Below, piece after piece: positions 8,657 to 18,057 of a stretch of DNA of 64,000 bases. Position 1 is the stretch's first letter, and each line of letters opens with the position of its first letter. A program made the translations under genes and the position numbers. The notes below the pieces were generated by a model. The model did not search any database. It was not told where the DNA came from and saw nothing but the letters and a program-made list of their open reading frames with translations. Source of the stretch: an uncultured Lachnospiraceae bacterium (GTDB lineage: Bacteria > Bacillota > Clostridia > Lachnospirales > Lachnospiraceae); assembly GCA_947591245.1 (NCBI GenBank), contig CANQCY010000005.1:1-64000 (forward strand). Reading direction: 5' to 3'.

Positions 8657-9511
8657 ATGAGATATATCGATTTGCATGTTCACTCGAACTGCTCAGACGG
8701 CACTCTCACGCCGGAAGAGCTCGTTTTAAGAGGAATTAAAAACGATTTGGTTGCGTTTGCCCTGACCGATCACGACACGGTGGCCGGCGTGGCGCGCGCG
8801 ATAAAAAAAGCCGAAGAACTCGACAATCACATTCAGGTCATTCCCGGCGTGGAACTTTCATGCCAGTACAAAGTCTCGCCTGACCGGAATGCGGAAATTC
8901 ATATTCTCGGCTATCAGATTGATTATGAAAACGAGACGCTTGTTTCAACATTAGAGAAGATTGCCAAAGAGAGGGACAACCGCAACAAAAAAATGTGCAA
9001 AAAGCTTCATGACGCCGGATACCCGATCAGCTACGAAGAGTTGACGGAAAAATACGGCAACATGGTCATCACGCGCGCGCATTTTGCCAAGCTCCTGCTT
9101 GAAAACGGCGGCGTGCCCTCGATGGATTATGCATTCCGTACCTGCCTTGCGGTTGACAGCCCTTATTTCGTAAACCGCGAATATCTCACGCCGAAAGATG
9201 CGGTGGATCTCATTCAAAATTCCGGCGGCATCCCGGTTCTCGCGCACCCGCTCCTATATAAGATGTCGGTGAGCGAAATCCGGCGCATGCTGGAGACTCT
9301 GAAAAATTACGGGATCCGCGGCATAGAGGCGTTATACTCGCGCAACCATGGCACGGACGAGGCGTTTGTGAGAAAGCTTGCCGGTGAGTACAAGCTGTTC
9401 ATCACAGGCGGTTCCGATTTCCACGGGGCAAATAAACCGGATATTGAAATGGGCGTCGGAACGGGGCATCTGCGCGTTCCTGTCATGCTCTTGGAAAACT
9501 TAAGGCGCTGA
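8657..9511 (+). CDS. PHP-domain phosphoesterase (RNase AM / YciV type)
   Basis: A 284-residue PHP metallophosphoesterase. The metal-ligand motifs appear in order: DLHVHSNCSDGTLTPEEL near the start, LTDHDTVAG, IPGVELSC, LAHPLLY, and GGSDFHGANKP near the end. Members of this branch (YciV/RNase AM) are 5'-3' exoribonucleases or 3',5'-nucleotide bisphosphate phosphatases; which applies here is not decidable. The start is the ATG at 8657: GAAGGAG at 8638-8644 serves it, while the GTG at 8636 would lie at or before the transcription start. It is convergent with thiE, with only 4 bases between the two stops. Confidence 0.85.
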   Translation: MRYIDLHVHSNCSDGTLTPEELVLRGIKNDLVAFALTDHDTVAGVARAIKKAEELDNHIQVIPGVELSCQYKVSPDRNAEIHILGYQIDYENETLVSTLEKIAKERDNRNKKMCKKLHDAGYPISYEELTEKYGNMVITRAHFAKLLLENGGVPSMDYAFRTCLAVDSPYFVNREYLTPKDAVDLIQNSGGIPVLAHPLLYKMSVSEIRRMLETLKNYGIRGIEALYSRNHGTDEAFVRKLAGEYKLFITGGSDFHGANKPDIEMGVGTGHLRVPVMLLENLRR

Positions 9512-9515
9512 AGCG

Positions 9516-10151
9516 TCAAAAGATCGCCTCTTCCATTTTGCGTATAAGCTCCTCGGCAGCCTCTGTAATATTTCTTGCACCGAGTACCGCAGAGATGACG
9601 GCTACGCCCTCGATTCCCGTCCCTCTGAGGCGATGAATATTTCCCGCGTTGATCCCGCCGATCGCCACGACCGGTATTTTCACTGTTTTTCTGATTTTCG
9701 CCAATTCTTCGACGGACACATGATGTGTGCCCGCCTTGGTCGACGTCCCAAACACGTCTCCCACGCCGATATAGTCCGCGCCGTCTTTTTGCGCGCGAAG
9801 GGCAAGCTCCGTATTATATGCGGAAACGCCAATGATCTTATGTCTGCCCAGTATTTCCCGCGCCGCCTGCGCCGGAATGTCTTCCTGCCCGAGATGGACG
9901 CCATCGGCGTCTACCGCCATGGCGATGTCAATTCTGTCGTTAATGATAAGCGGGATTTCATAAGCATCCGTAACCTCTTTCACGCTGCAGGCAATATCAT
10001 AAAATTCTTTTCCCGGACAGTCCTTTTCCCGCAGCTGGACGACCGTAACCCCTCCTTTGACCGCAAGCTCAACCCCTTCTTCAATTGTATCTGAAGTCAT
10101 TAACCCCCGGTCTGTGCACAGATAGAGGGAGTAATCGACTCGTGGCTTCAT
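9516..10151 (-). CDS. thiE: Thiamine-phosphate synthase
   Basis: A 211-residue TIM-barrel enzyme joining HMP-pyrophosphate and thiazole phosphate to thiamine phosphate. Diagnostic segments are VQLREKDCPGKEFYDIA (pyrophosphate-binding arginine), PLIINDRIDIAMAVDADGVHLGQED, IGVSAYN, DYIGVGDVFGTSTKAG and PVVAIGGINAGN. It is a full-length member. No TPP riboswitch is visible in the short gap before it and no other thi gene is nearby. It starts 41 bases after the coiled-coil gene upstream and may be read as the last gene of that operon. Confidence 0.93.
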   Translation of the reverse strand: MKPRVDYSLYLCTDRGLMTSDTIEEGVELAVKGGVTVVQLREKDCPGKEFYDIACSVKEVTDAYEIPLIINDRIDIAMAVDADGVHLGQEDIPAQAAREILGRHKIIGVSAYNTELALRAQKDGADYIGVGDVFGTSTKAGTHHVSVEELAKIRKTVKIPVVAIGGINAGNIHRLRGTGIEGVAVISAVLGARNITEAAEELIRKMEEAIF

Positions 10152-10192
10152 AACCGTTTTCTCTCCTTTCCGCTTTTTCGTACCAGCGCCGC

Positions 10193-11386
10193 TTAATATT
10201 TCAATACTTCTTCGATCTCCTGCGCATACTCCGGGCTTTTATTCCGTATCCGTTCCAGCTCGTTGAGAAAGTCTTTCATAAGGCCGTTGTTGTAGTCTAT
10301 CTGGTCACGCAGCTTCTGACGCCGTTCATTCAGGCCATGCCGCACCTCAACCATCTCCTTCGGATCCACAAGCGCCGCCGCCTGATTAAACCAGATTTCC
10401 CTGTCTTTCACCCCCAGAATTTCCAACTCATGGAGCAGTATTTCATTCTTTTCATTGAGCAGAAACGCATCCTCGCGCCGTCTCGCCCATTCCCGTTTTG
10501 CTTTCTGGTACTGGTCGTACACAAACTCAAGCTCCGTTGCATTCCTCACTTTATACTTGCTGTACATATAATCAATCGTTTTTGTATTGTTCACATATTT
10601 GATCTTGACGCGGTTCGCCAGCGAAATCGCACGGTTGCATTTTCGCTCCGTAATGACCATATCCGTACGGTTTTTTCTCGCCTCAAAAACAATGATGCCT
10701 AACACAATCAGCGCAAAGGACGCCGTCGCGACAAAAGGAACCCGCATATCTGCTTCAAAGACAAGCGCTATTGTCAGAATCAGCACGCCAAACGTGAAAA
10801 GCAGGAGCGCCAGCGCCTTGCTCACCAGACGCAGCGTGCTCTGCCGCTTCACAATATCGCGCTTATCCGACAAAAGAATACCCTTCTCCGTCTCCAGCTG
10901 CCTCATATCATTTTTTATCTTAATCTGATAGTCCTCATATTCCTTTAAATTGTTCAAATCCTGCGGCACCTTGGGCTCGAAACTCTCCAATGCCAGCTTC
11001 TGGGCATCCGTAAATTTGAATTTGCGCCGTTTGAGGCGCTCCCGTTCCTTTGTCAGTTCGACGATCGACTGCGCCGTCTCCAAAAGAACCTTCTTATCCT
11101 CCGGCGCCGCCTGATCCATCAGCTGGATATCTTTCAGGTAAGACGTAACCTGTCCGTACTCCGCCTTAATGTCGTCGCACTGGCGCTGCGCCTCCTTAAT
11201 CCCATCATAAAGACGCTTAATATAATCCAGCCTTACTGCCCTATTTTTTAAATCTACATTTACTTTTTCCAAAACCACTTTATTTTCCGGTTTTGCCTGT
11301 TCTGAAATATGAGCGGCGTCCTCCGGAATTTCCGGCGCCTCTTTTACTTCCGCCTTCTTTTTTTTAAACAGCCATTTAAACGCCAT
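10193..11386 (-). CDS. Coiled-coil protein with two membrane helices; last gene of the DUF5716/5717-type cluster
   Basis: A 397-residue protein of unknown function. A basic N-terminus (FKWLFKKKKAEVKE) is followed by a long charged coiled coil (about 45-195). Then come two adjacent membrane helices (about 200-235: LALLLFTFGVLILTIALVF and VPFVATASFALIVLGIIVF), and a second long coiled coil to the end. Both coiled-coil arms would lie on the same, probably cytoplasmic, side. The start is the ATG at 11386: GGAGG lies 6 bases upstream within the end of the preceding gene, and the two genes overlap by 11 bases. Tight coupling puts it in the five-gene operon starting at 17953. Confidence 0.8.
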   Translation of the reverse strand: MAFKWLFKKKKAEVKEAPEIPEDAAHISEQAKPENKVVLEKVNVDLKNRAVRLDYIKRLYDGIKEAQRQCDDIKAEYGQVTSYLKDIQLMDQAAPEDKKVLLETAQSIVELTKERERLKRRKFKFTDAQKLALESFEPKVPQDLNNLKEYEDYQIKIKNDMRQLETEKGILLSDKRDIVKRQSTLRLVSKALALLLFTFGVLILTIALVFEADMRVPFVATASFALIVLGIIVFEARKNRTDMVITERKCNRAISLANRVKIKYVNNTKTIDYMYSKYKVRNATELEFVYDQYQKAKREWARRREDAFLLNEKNEILLHELEILGVKDREIWFNQAAALVDPKEMVEVRHGLNERRQKLRDQIDYNNGLMKDFLNELERIRNKSPEYAQEIEEVLKY

Positions 11387-12167
11387 ATTGCCCTCCATCC
11401 GTTTCTACAAAGGATGACCGCAGTTCGTTTTTGCACGCCTCGATAAAATTAAATTCTTCTTCTCTCGCCCGATACTTGCCTTTCGCATCCGTATAATCTT
11501 TCTTTAACATCTCTAACTCCTCCTGCGTCTTCCCATATTCCGTACCCTCCTTAACAAAGAGCTCTTCTTTACCCGCAATCAACAATGCATATAAATACTG
11601 ATTTAACGACTCGCTGCGGTGATTTCTCGCATAGGCTTCTTTAAACGCCTGCGCCGCCTCCTGAAACGAGGATGCATAAAAGAGGGCGATCGCCTGATTG
11701 TGCAAAAGATCCCCGTACTCCTCCGTGGTAAATTTTTCCGCCATCGCTCCATAAAGCAGCTTTTTATATTCCTCCAAACTCCTCCCGTATTTCCCCGCAT
11801 TCAAATAATTATCGGCTTTTATCTTGTTCTTTTGATGGGGGGGGAGATTGGATATTTTTTCCATCACCTCAACCAGCTTCCTCACTTCAGCTTCCTTATA
11901 ATAGTCGCAAGAGCAGAGCAGCGTCACGACAAGATCCTTCAGATCATTATGCCGGCGGACGAGCGCCTCCATCTTATCTGCCAGCCAGCCGCATTTCGCA
12001 TGCTCCCGCAGCCACACGACAAGCCGCTCATCAAAAAATTCCCCGGTGACGCCATAAATATTATTGTAAATATAGTAACAAAGCTCTTCCAGCGAGTACA
12101 CCGGCACTTCCGAGACCGGAACAACATAAGGCTTCTTTGCCAAAACGCCTTTACACAAGATAAACAT
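11376..12167 (-). CDS. Helical-repeat (TPR-like) protein of the DUF5716/5717-type cluster
   Basis: A 263-residue, largely helical protein of unknown function. The N-terminal 60 residues (MFILCKGVLAKKPYVVPV... YSLEELCYYIYNNIYGV) look like a small distinct domain. TPR-like helices follow (KADNYLNAGKYGRSLEEYKKLL, LLHNQAIALFYASSFQEAAQAFKEAY), with a coiled coil at 215-245. A longer reading to 12413 exists, but it would overlap 230 bases of the previous gene and has a basic, unprotein-like N-terminus. The ATG at 12167 has AGAAAGGG about 7 bases upstream and follows the previous stop by 16 bases. It is likely a scaffold or co-chaperone-like partner of the Hsp70-like protein, by inference from position only. 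Confidence 0.8.
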   Translation of the reverse strand: MFILCKGVLAKKPYVVPVSEVPVYSLEELCYYIYNNIYGVTGEFFDERLVVWLREHAKCGWLADKMEALVRRHNDLKDLVVTLLCSCDYYKEAEVRKLVEVMEKISNLPPHQKNKIKADNYLNAGKYGRSLEEYKKLLYGAMAEKFTTEEYGDLLHNQAIALFYASSFQEAAQAFKEAYARNHRSESLNQYLYALLIAGKEELFVKEGTEYGKTQEELEMLKKDYTDAKGKYRAREEEFNFIEACKNELRSSFVETDGGQYGV

Positions 12168-12183
12168 AATAAACCCTTTCTTT

Positions 12184-13398
12184 CTATAGCGTAATCGTTT
12201 CCTCCCATATTCGGTAAGAGGAAGGGAAAAATTCTCCAAATCCTTTATCACGCAGCGTAATAATACAACGCTCCGGCCCGGCAAAGCGAATCTGCAATGC
12301 GACTCTCGCCTGCCTCTCGGTGCGTCCCTCAATCCCCTCCATCGGTATGAAACATGTCCTTTTCTCCTTAGTGACAATGTTTTTGATGGTAATCTCCATC
12401 TCTTCATCGCCATCGGGAATCAGATCCAGTTCATAGTCAATATGATACCATGCCGTACCCGCCTTTACCAGCAGAATTTCCTGAACCTTCGCATCGGTAT
12501 AAGCCTGTATTGAAATATTGCAGACGACGGCGTCTTCGCCCAGATAGGCGAATTCCTCGATTTTTCTCTCCCCGCCGAGTTCCCTCGCCATATAACAAGC
12601 GCCGCACACATAGAGATTGTCCCCCTTGAAAAGATGCCTGCCAACGCAGAGTTTTTTCATAACGCCATCGGCAAACTCATCTGAAAAGCCCGCCCCCGTC
12701 ATATAAAGGCTCGTAATGACCTGACCATGAATCGCCCCCTGAACCATCCCCTCGAAAATCGACGCTTTTTCCTCGTCCGACTGTTCGCCGCTCGCGAAAA
12801 TTTCCGCATAATCGCTGTAATCTTTCTGCTTCACCTGAACAAGTACGGGACGCTTCAAACGATCCGTTTTCATCTGATAATATGTGAGGCGGTCTTTCTC
12901 ATAATCGAACATTCCCACCTGATTCACCCACAGCTCCTTTTTCTGGCTCATGACATAATACACATACGCCTGCCCCCTGTCTGCCACAAACGCCCTTTCC
13001 TTCGTGATGCCCAATTTTTCAAGAGCGCGGTAAATAATAGCTATAAACCGTAAATCCCGGTATTCCGTCGTCACTACGAGTTTACGAATCGATTCACTTG
13101 GATACCGCTTCTTTGTCAGGGACAGCGTCTTTCTCAAAAATGCAGCCAGAACATTAACCGGATTCGATTCCTTTCCATCCGCATATATCGGTTCCTGTTT
13201 GAAAATTTTTTCCACAAACCCGGAAATGCGCTCTTCCGACCCGGGAATCGCCACTTCCGTTTTTATGTTAATCGTTTCCCCATCTTCCCCGCCGCGCGCC
13301 GTCAGCACGTCCGGCTCGATCCTTCCCGGCCCCATCACTGCAATCTGCGTTATATCATTGCGGATATCCATACCTACATATAATTTCTGCTGGCTCAT
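12184..13398 (-). CDS. Divergent Hsp70/actin-fold ATPase-like protein (DUF5716-type)
   Basis: A 404-residue protein that I read as a divergent ASKHA (Hsp70-like) protein. The N-terminus KLYVGMDIRNDITQIAVMG matches the phosphate-1 loop (DxGxxxxxxAV). FVADRGQAYVYYVMS resembles the Hsp70 segment EPxAAAxxY. ITSLYMTGAGFSDEF with NLYVCGACYMAREL resembles the adenosine-loop pair (GGxSRIP ... AxGAAxxA). After that comes a beta-rich C-terminus (VKAGTAWYHIDYELDLIPDGDEEMEITIKNI) reminiscent of the Hsp70 substrate-binding domain. Several nucleotide-binding residues are changed, so ATPase activity is uncertain. I associate it with DUF5716. The ATG at 13398 is chosen because ATGGAGG precedes it. It lies in the middle of the five-gene cluster. 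Confidence 0.75.
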   Translation of the reverse strand: MSQQKLYVGMDIRNDITQIAVMGPGRIEPDVLTARGGEDGETINIKTEVAIPGSEERISGFVEKIFKQEPIYADGKESNPVNVLAAFLRKTLSLTKKRYPSESIRKLVVTTEYRDLRFIAIIYRALEKLGITKERAFVADRGQAYVYYVMSQKKELWVNQVGMFDYEKDRLTYYQMKTDRLKRPVLVQVKQKDYSDYAEIFASGEQSDEEKASIFEGMVQGAIHGQVITSLYMTGAGFSDEFADGVMKKLCVGRHLFKGDNLYVCGACYMARELGGERKIEEFAYLGEDAVVCNISIQAYTDAKVQEILLVKAGTAWYHIDYELDLIPDGDEEMEITIKNIVTKEKRTCFIPMEGIEGRTERQARVALQIRFAGPERCIITLRDKGFGEFFPSSYRIWEETITL

Positions 13399-13421
13399 AA
13401 CTTCCTCCATCCATTCCTTTA

Positions 13422-16400
13422 TTATAATGGCGTGAACAGCTCATCTGCAATCCTATGGCGGCGTTTATACTCGTCCGCAAGAGCGTCAAACTCCGTTTTG
13501 TCCCCGCGCTCCCGCGCATCGATCATCTCGTTGACCATCTGATAAAACGCCATTTCCCGCACCTCATCCGTTTTTTCCGCTTCCAGTACGCCCTCTTTTA
13601 CGGGTTCATCCATATTTCCCGCAAAAATGCGATAGTTCAGACGCTCTCCCTGAAACAGAATTGTTTCATACACATATACATCCGCGAATACCCGCTTCAT
13701 CTTCTGGGCGGCCATCTTTCCGCCTCCGCCGCTGACCTCGATGTAAACATCCTTTTTATCGGAACAATAAAATTGTACGATACCTGAATTTTCCAGTTCA
13801 AAAGGCATCTCTACCTTGCCCGAAAACGCTTTCATAAAATCCATGATCCTTCCCATGGAAACATACTGCGACAAATGATATGCGATATACTCCCTCTCCG
13901 AATCCGTATACTCTTCTTTTCCCGAATAATATTTGAGCATGGCAAGAATCATCGTCTGATGCTCTTCCGAAAGCCCTTCTTTGCGCACCTTGCTTACAAT
14001 ACCCTCTGGAAGTCCGCATTTTCCCACAATATACTCATATGCCGTATAAGACAAAAATGCCTTCGCCAGCGTTCGGTTTGCCCCGTAATCATAGTAATCC
14101 AAAAAAATATCCGCATACTGCTCCGGATCCGCCGAGACAAATAGCGCTTGTCCCAGAAGCCTCTCCGTGCCCCCGTCGCCGACGTCCGCCGCACTCTTCT
14201 TTGCGTCCCTGTATATGTCGAGCAAATGCTCGGTAGCGCCCATATAGTAATTCGCCAGATATGACAATGTTGCCGCATTGCTGGCGCCGTTCCGGTATAA
14301 ATAATCGCACAGCCTCACATAATAGGAGTCAAAACGCCCTTCATCCTCCTCCAGTTTCCATGTCGCCAGAAGTAAAATCAGTTTCGGGCTGGCATTCATA
14401 ATCCGGTATTTTTTCAACCGTTCCAGCGCCTCGTCATTCATCCTGTGCTGTATCATTGTCTGCAGAACGCCCGCGCGTTTTTTTTCATCCAAATACTGAA
14501 AATCAATCTCCCTGAGTATTTCTTCCAAAAGGGAGTCTTCACCGATCGAGCGGTAATACTCATATAGAACAATCAAAGCCTTACTTCGGTATTCCACTCC
14601 GGTCAAACCGCTTCGTATAAGCATATGAAGAATAATCGCATCCGACGCGCTGATTTCTTCTTTTTCCAACGCCTGGTAAAATAGATTTAACAAAAGAACC
14701 GGGTGTTCAGAACCATTTTCGTAGCACCTTGCGGCAAGAAAATCTAAATTTAACATTTTATCTAATCTATATTTAATTGTTTGGGCGTGATAGTAACCAT
14801 TCTTGTCCTCGAAATACAGCATGTAATGCGGCGTGCCTATATTGATATCTGCCTCGCCGCCCACGAGATTGTATTTCATCTCGCCGCCGCCCTCGTCATG
14901 AACGACGACCACCCTCTCCATATTTTTATTTTTGCATGTGATATGGCGGGCAAATAACACATACGGCAAATCCTTTGCGATCTGCCCCTTGACATTCTCC
15001 TGCGTCAAAAACGCTTCATACAGCACGGCAAGTTCACTGTTGATCCGGTGGTTTGAAAGCTGCCCCTCCGCAAATTTCCATATAACGTCCTGATACACCT
15101 GAAAATATTCCGGATGCTCGTTCCGGTTTCTCACGATGCTCGCATAAAAGGACGCTTTCACTGAATCGCGCAGATGGTTTTCGTACTTAAAGTAAGAAAT
15201 CACCGTGGACAGCGCCTCGTCAAACCGACCCTTATCCATCGTATACATATAGTATTCAAACAGATCCGTAATTCTCAGGGAATTCTCGACCCCCAGCTGA
15301 AACCACTTAAAATAGCGGGGCTCCTGCTTCTCTGAGCGGATCAGAAGCGTACATATACTGTTCAGCGTATCCTTGAGAGCAAACATATCATAACATTTTT
15401 CCAGAAGATTCAAAAGCGCCGGCGTACACCGCCTCTCCCTGGACGCCAGAAAAGACAGCGCCATCGCGACATCCTCCGTCATCAAACCATGCCCCGCTCC
15501 GAAGCGCAGCGCCCCGATCGTCTTGGAATCCAGCTTGCTCAACACATCTACATCCTGCAATATAAGGAGCATGCGGTACATATGCATATATGGACTGCGG
15601 CAGCCATCTTCCCACAGAAGATCAAGCTCTTCTAAAAAGCTTTCCTTATTATCCGCATAAGCCCCCAGACGCTCCAACAAAACAAAAAGCTTCCAATGGC
15701 GGTATCCATTTTCGTAAAAATGCCTGATCTGCCCGGTCGCCGCCTCTTTTTCCTCTTCGGAACCGCTCATTTTCGCTCTCAGGAAAACAGATGCGAGATA
15801 CCGGTATACCGTATCCGTTTCGTCTCCGGGCTTCGGTTCCGCCATATCCTCTGTCGCGCTGCGAAAAAAATTGATTCCCGCTGCGTCCCCGGCGAGATAG
15901 CTCATATACCCTGTCATTTGCAGTTCATATTTATGGCACAGCGAAAAGAGCGCCTGCCTGTTTTCTTCCAGCATCTTATACCATGATTCCCGAAGGCTGC
16001 TGTTCATCATCTGCTGGATATGGCAGCGCACAAGCCCGGCGGTCAGCTTTTTCCGCGCCCGCTCCTCTCTTCGCTCCTCCGCCCCCCTCATGCAGTGAAT
16101 GCGCACTGACACATCGACCGTCTGATAAACCGATTCAAAAATAAGATGGCAGTGATGGCGTCCCGGCATTACATCCGAAGCTGAAATATGGAACGGTACA
16201 ACAGCCTGATTGCCAGTGAAATCATTTACGCCCAGCGCTTCCTTGTCCACACTGAGGAAAGAACGATCAGAGGATATGCGGATTCCGACAAGGCCCCAGC
16301 AATCTTTCACAACAATGACCTCATCCGTAATGTCATCTTCCCTCACCTCAAATATAATCTGCTTTTTATTTACTGTGAATTGCACTGGCTTTTTATCGCC

Positions 16401-16949
16401 ATGTGCAGTTAAAAACTCTTCTAACGCTTGTTTTTTAGAATTTTTTTGAGTTAAATGCTGATATAATCTTTTTTCAGGCAGTTTATTCAGATACATTTTC
16501 TTAAATTTGTCATTATAAAAAAGATGAACCGCATCCTCAAAATCATCTTCTGCAAGCCGGACAAATTCTTCATAAGAGGCGACCGCCCCGGAAGGAGCTT
16601 CCAGATATCTTCCCGTCACCGTAATACGATATGGCAGCGCTTTCTCCCCACAGTCCGTCAAAACATAAATATCGCCCGACATCACATCGCCATGCCGGCG
16701 GGTTCCCGCATGCGCTTTTACCGTAATCTCATTATCCTTCCCGTCAAATACCGGAAGAAATTCAATGTCAAACTCATCTACGGCACAAAAACCCTTCATT
16801 TTTTTATTTAATTTATTTTTTACATGAAAGACCGCCTGCGCCTCTCCGCCTTCCGGTACTTCAAATTCCAGCTTTTCCGTTGATAAAATAATCTCCGGCT
16901 GCTCATACGTAAATTTGCCCTGAGCAAGCAGCATGACCTTCTCCTTCAT
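13422..16949 (-). CDS. Very large helical-repeat protein with N-terminal beta domain (DUF5717-like)
   Basis: A 1175-residue protein, the largest of its cluster, with no signal peptide or membrane segment. The N-terminal 300 residues are beta-rich, with two Ig-like stretches (IILSTEKLEFEVPEGGEAQ, GDIYVLTDCGEKALPYRITV; and a second copy-like unit VVKDCWGLVGIRISSD). They are followed by about 750 residues of helical solenoid. A final beta-rich region has VYIEVSGGGGKMAAQKMKRV and GERLNYRIFAG. I associate it with DUF5717, function unknown. The ATG at 16949 (MKEKVMLL) has GGAGG about 6 bases upstream; the longer frame to 16985 would abut the previous stop and lacks a better site. It may be a platform for client or partner binding beside the Hsp70-like protein. 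Confidence 0.8.
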   Translation of the reverse strand: MKEKVMLLAQGKFTYEQPEIILSTEKLEFEVPEGGEAQAVFHVKNKLNKKMKGFCAVDEFDIEFLPVFDGKDNEITVKAHAGTRRHGDVMSGDIYVLTDCGEKALPYRITVTGRYLEAPSGAVASYEEFVRLAEDDFEDAVHLFYNDKFKKMYLNKLPEKRLYQHLTQKNSKKQALEEFLTAHGDKKPVQFTVNKKQIIFEVREDDITDEVIVVKDCWGLVGIRISSDRSFLSVDKEALGVNDFTGNQAVVPFHISASDVMPGRHHCHLIFESVYQTVDVSVRIHCMRGAEERREERARKKLTAGLVRCHIQQMMNSSLRESWYKMLEENRQALFSLCHKYELQMTGYMSYLAGDAAGINFFRSATEDMAEPKPGDETDTVYRYLASVFLRAKMSGSEEEKEAATGQIRHFYENGYRHWKLFVLLERLGAYADNKESFLEELDLLWEDGCRSPYMHMYRMLLILQDVDVLSKLDSKTIGALRFGAGHGLMTEDVAMALSFLASRERRCTPALLNLLEKCYDMFALKDTLNSICTLLIRSEKQEPRYFKWFQLGVENSLRITDLFEYYMYTMDKGRFDEALSTVISYFKYENHLRDSVKASFYASIVRNRNEHPEYFQVYQDVIWKFAEGQLSNHRINSELAVLYEAFLTQENVKGQIAKDLPYVLFARHITCKNKNMERVVVVHDEGGGEMKYNLVGGEADINIGTPHYMLYFEDKNGYYHAQTIKYRLDKMLNLDFLAARCYENGSEHPVLLLNLFYQALEKEEISASDAIILHMLIRSGLTGVEYRSKALIVLYEYYRSIGEDSLLEEILREIDFQYLDEKKRAGVLQTMIQHRMNDEALERLKKYRIMNASPKLILLLATWKLEEDEGRFDSYYVRLCDYLYRNGASNAATLSYLANYYMGATEHLLDIYRDAKKSAADVGDGGTERLLGQALFVSADPEQYADIFLDYYDYGANRTLAKAFLSYTAYEYIVGKCGLPEGIVSKVRKEGLSEEHQTMILAMLKYYSGKEEYTDSEREYIAYHLSQYVSMGRIMDFMKAFSGKVEMPFELENSGIVQFYCSDKKDVYIEVSGGGGKMAAQKMKRVFADVYVYETILFQGERLNYRIFAGNMDEPVKEGVLEAEKTDEVREMAFYQMVNEMIDARERGDKTEFDALADEYKRRHRIADELFTPL

Positions 16950-16984
16950 TATATCCTCCATTACATTGCGGTGCATCGCACCCA

Positions 16985-17953
16985 TTACGGTGTATTTTCG
17001 ATCCTCTTGATGAGCGCTTCAAGCAAGCGCAGTTCCATGGGCTGACAGCCGACAAGGCGGTAGTCCTTCACCTGCTTAACCGCCTCCATGGCGATCTGTA
17101 ATGCCGCCCCTTTATCTCCCTCTATGAAAAAGAGCCAGTACGCAAACGTCCGCCGCGCATTTACCTCTTCCGCGCCATCCAGCTTCTCCAAAAACGGCTT
17201 GCCGTAAAACTTCGCTTTCCCCTCATTGGGAGCGATAATCACATGGTAAAATACAAATTCACTGAGCATTGCCAGTTCTGACTGCGGCCATTTGTCCGGC
17301 ACATAATTTTCAAACTCGTCCATAACCTTTTTTACAGAGCTGTAATCGCCCGTATCTAAAAAATGATAGTACTGCATGAGCAGATATTTTTTATATACGG
17401 AATAATCCGTGACTTTCCCCGTAAAGGCCACCTGCCGTATATTGATCTTTCCCGGCGGGATGCCCACCTTTGCCGCCGCCATGCATCTTTCATACTCTTG
17501 CCGCATAATCCCGGTTGCATCGCCGCCGGACTTTTTCTTCTGAGTCACGCCCAGACGAAGAATGAGGAACAATGTGCACGCCGCCATGACAGCCGACATT
17601 GCTATCGTCAGCGGATTTTTGGGCATCAGCTTCGTTCCGTATACCCAGATGCACACATTTTCCGTACAAAACAATGCCAGCGCCATGGAAAACGTCCCAT
17701 AAATAAGATTACGCATCTTTGTCTCTTTCGTATCAATCATACTGCAGCTTATGTACGGCTGCGGGTCGCAAAGCCCAACCGACAGCCTTTTATGCTTTTT
17801 GCCAATCCGTACCATAAAAAAAATAAATTCGTCAAAGCGAAACCGAAGTATCGCTCCTACGATCAGCTTTCCTACAGCCGCCGCAAGCCCCACGATAACA
17901 TAGCCCGCGATGGCGCCGCCCAATACCATGAAAAACCGGGTTCCCATACTCAT
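16985..17953 (-). CDS. Membrane protein with TPR-like tail; possibly a degenerate M50-like domain
   Basis: A 322-residue protein, first gene of the cluster. A hydrophobic N-terminus (FFMVLGGAIAGYVIVGLAAAVGKLIVGAILRFRFDEF) and two later helices (about 85-105 and 115-135) form a membrane block. The second half is helical and TPR-like (YLLMQYYHFLDTGDYSSVKKVMDEFE, RRTFAYWLFFIEGDKGAALQIAMEAV). The N-terminal layout recalls site-2 protease-like M50 proteins of Clostridia, with the HExxH position replaced by VGLAAAVGK. That likeness is tentative and would make it catalytically dead. The ATG at 17953 follows GAGGAAGG by 9 bases. The stop at 16985 is 35 bases from the DUF5717-like start. Confidence 0.7.
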   Translation of the reverse strand: MSMGTRFFMVLGGAIAGYVIVGLAAAVGKLIVGAILRFRFDEFIFFMVRIGKKHKRLSVGLCDPQPYISCSMIDTKETKMRNLIYGTFSMALALFCTENVCIWVYGTKLMPKNPLTIAMSAVMAACTLFLILRLGVTQKKKSGGDATGIMRQEYERCMAAAKVGIPPGKINIRQVAFTGKVTDYSVYKKYLLMQYYHFLDTGDYSSVKKVMDEFENYVPDKWPQSELAMLSEFVFYHVIIAPNEGKAKFYGKPFLEKLDGAEEVNARRTFAYWLFFIEGDKGAALQIAMEAVKQVKDYRLVGCQPMELRLLEALIKRIENTP

Positions 17954-18057
17954 ACCGTCCAACCTTCCTCAGAAAACAACCCGCCGGCGCGCATATTCAT
18001 CTGTTATGCCAGCGCCGGATCGAGCCCTGTATGAATTTCGATACTTTCTCTTATATA

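Noticed and set aside
10152-10192. TPP riboswitch ahead of thiE
   Set aside because: Only 41 bases separate the genes, too short for a TPP aptamer, and no conserved motif is seen.
12168-12413. N-terminal extension of the helical-repeat gene
   Set aside because: It would overlap the Hsp70-like gene by 230 bases, encodes an Arg-rich unstructured stretch and has no ribosome site, while the ATG at 12167 has a good one.
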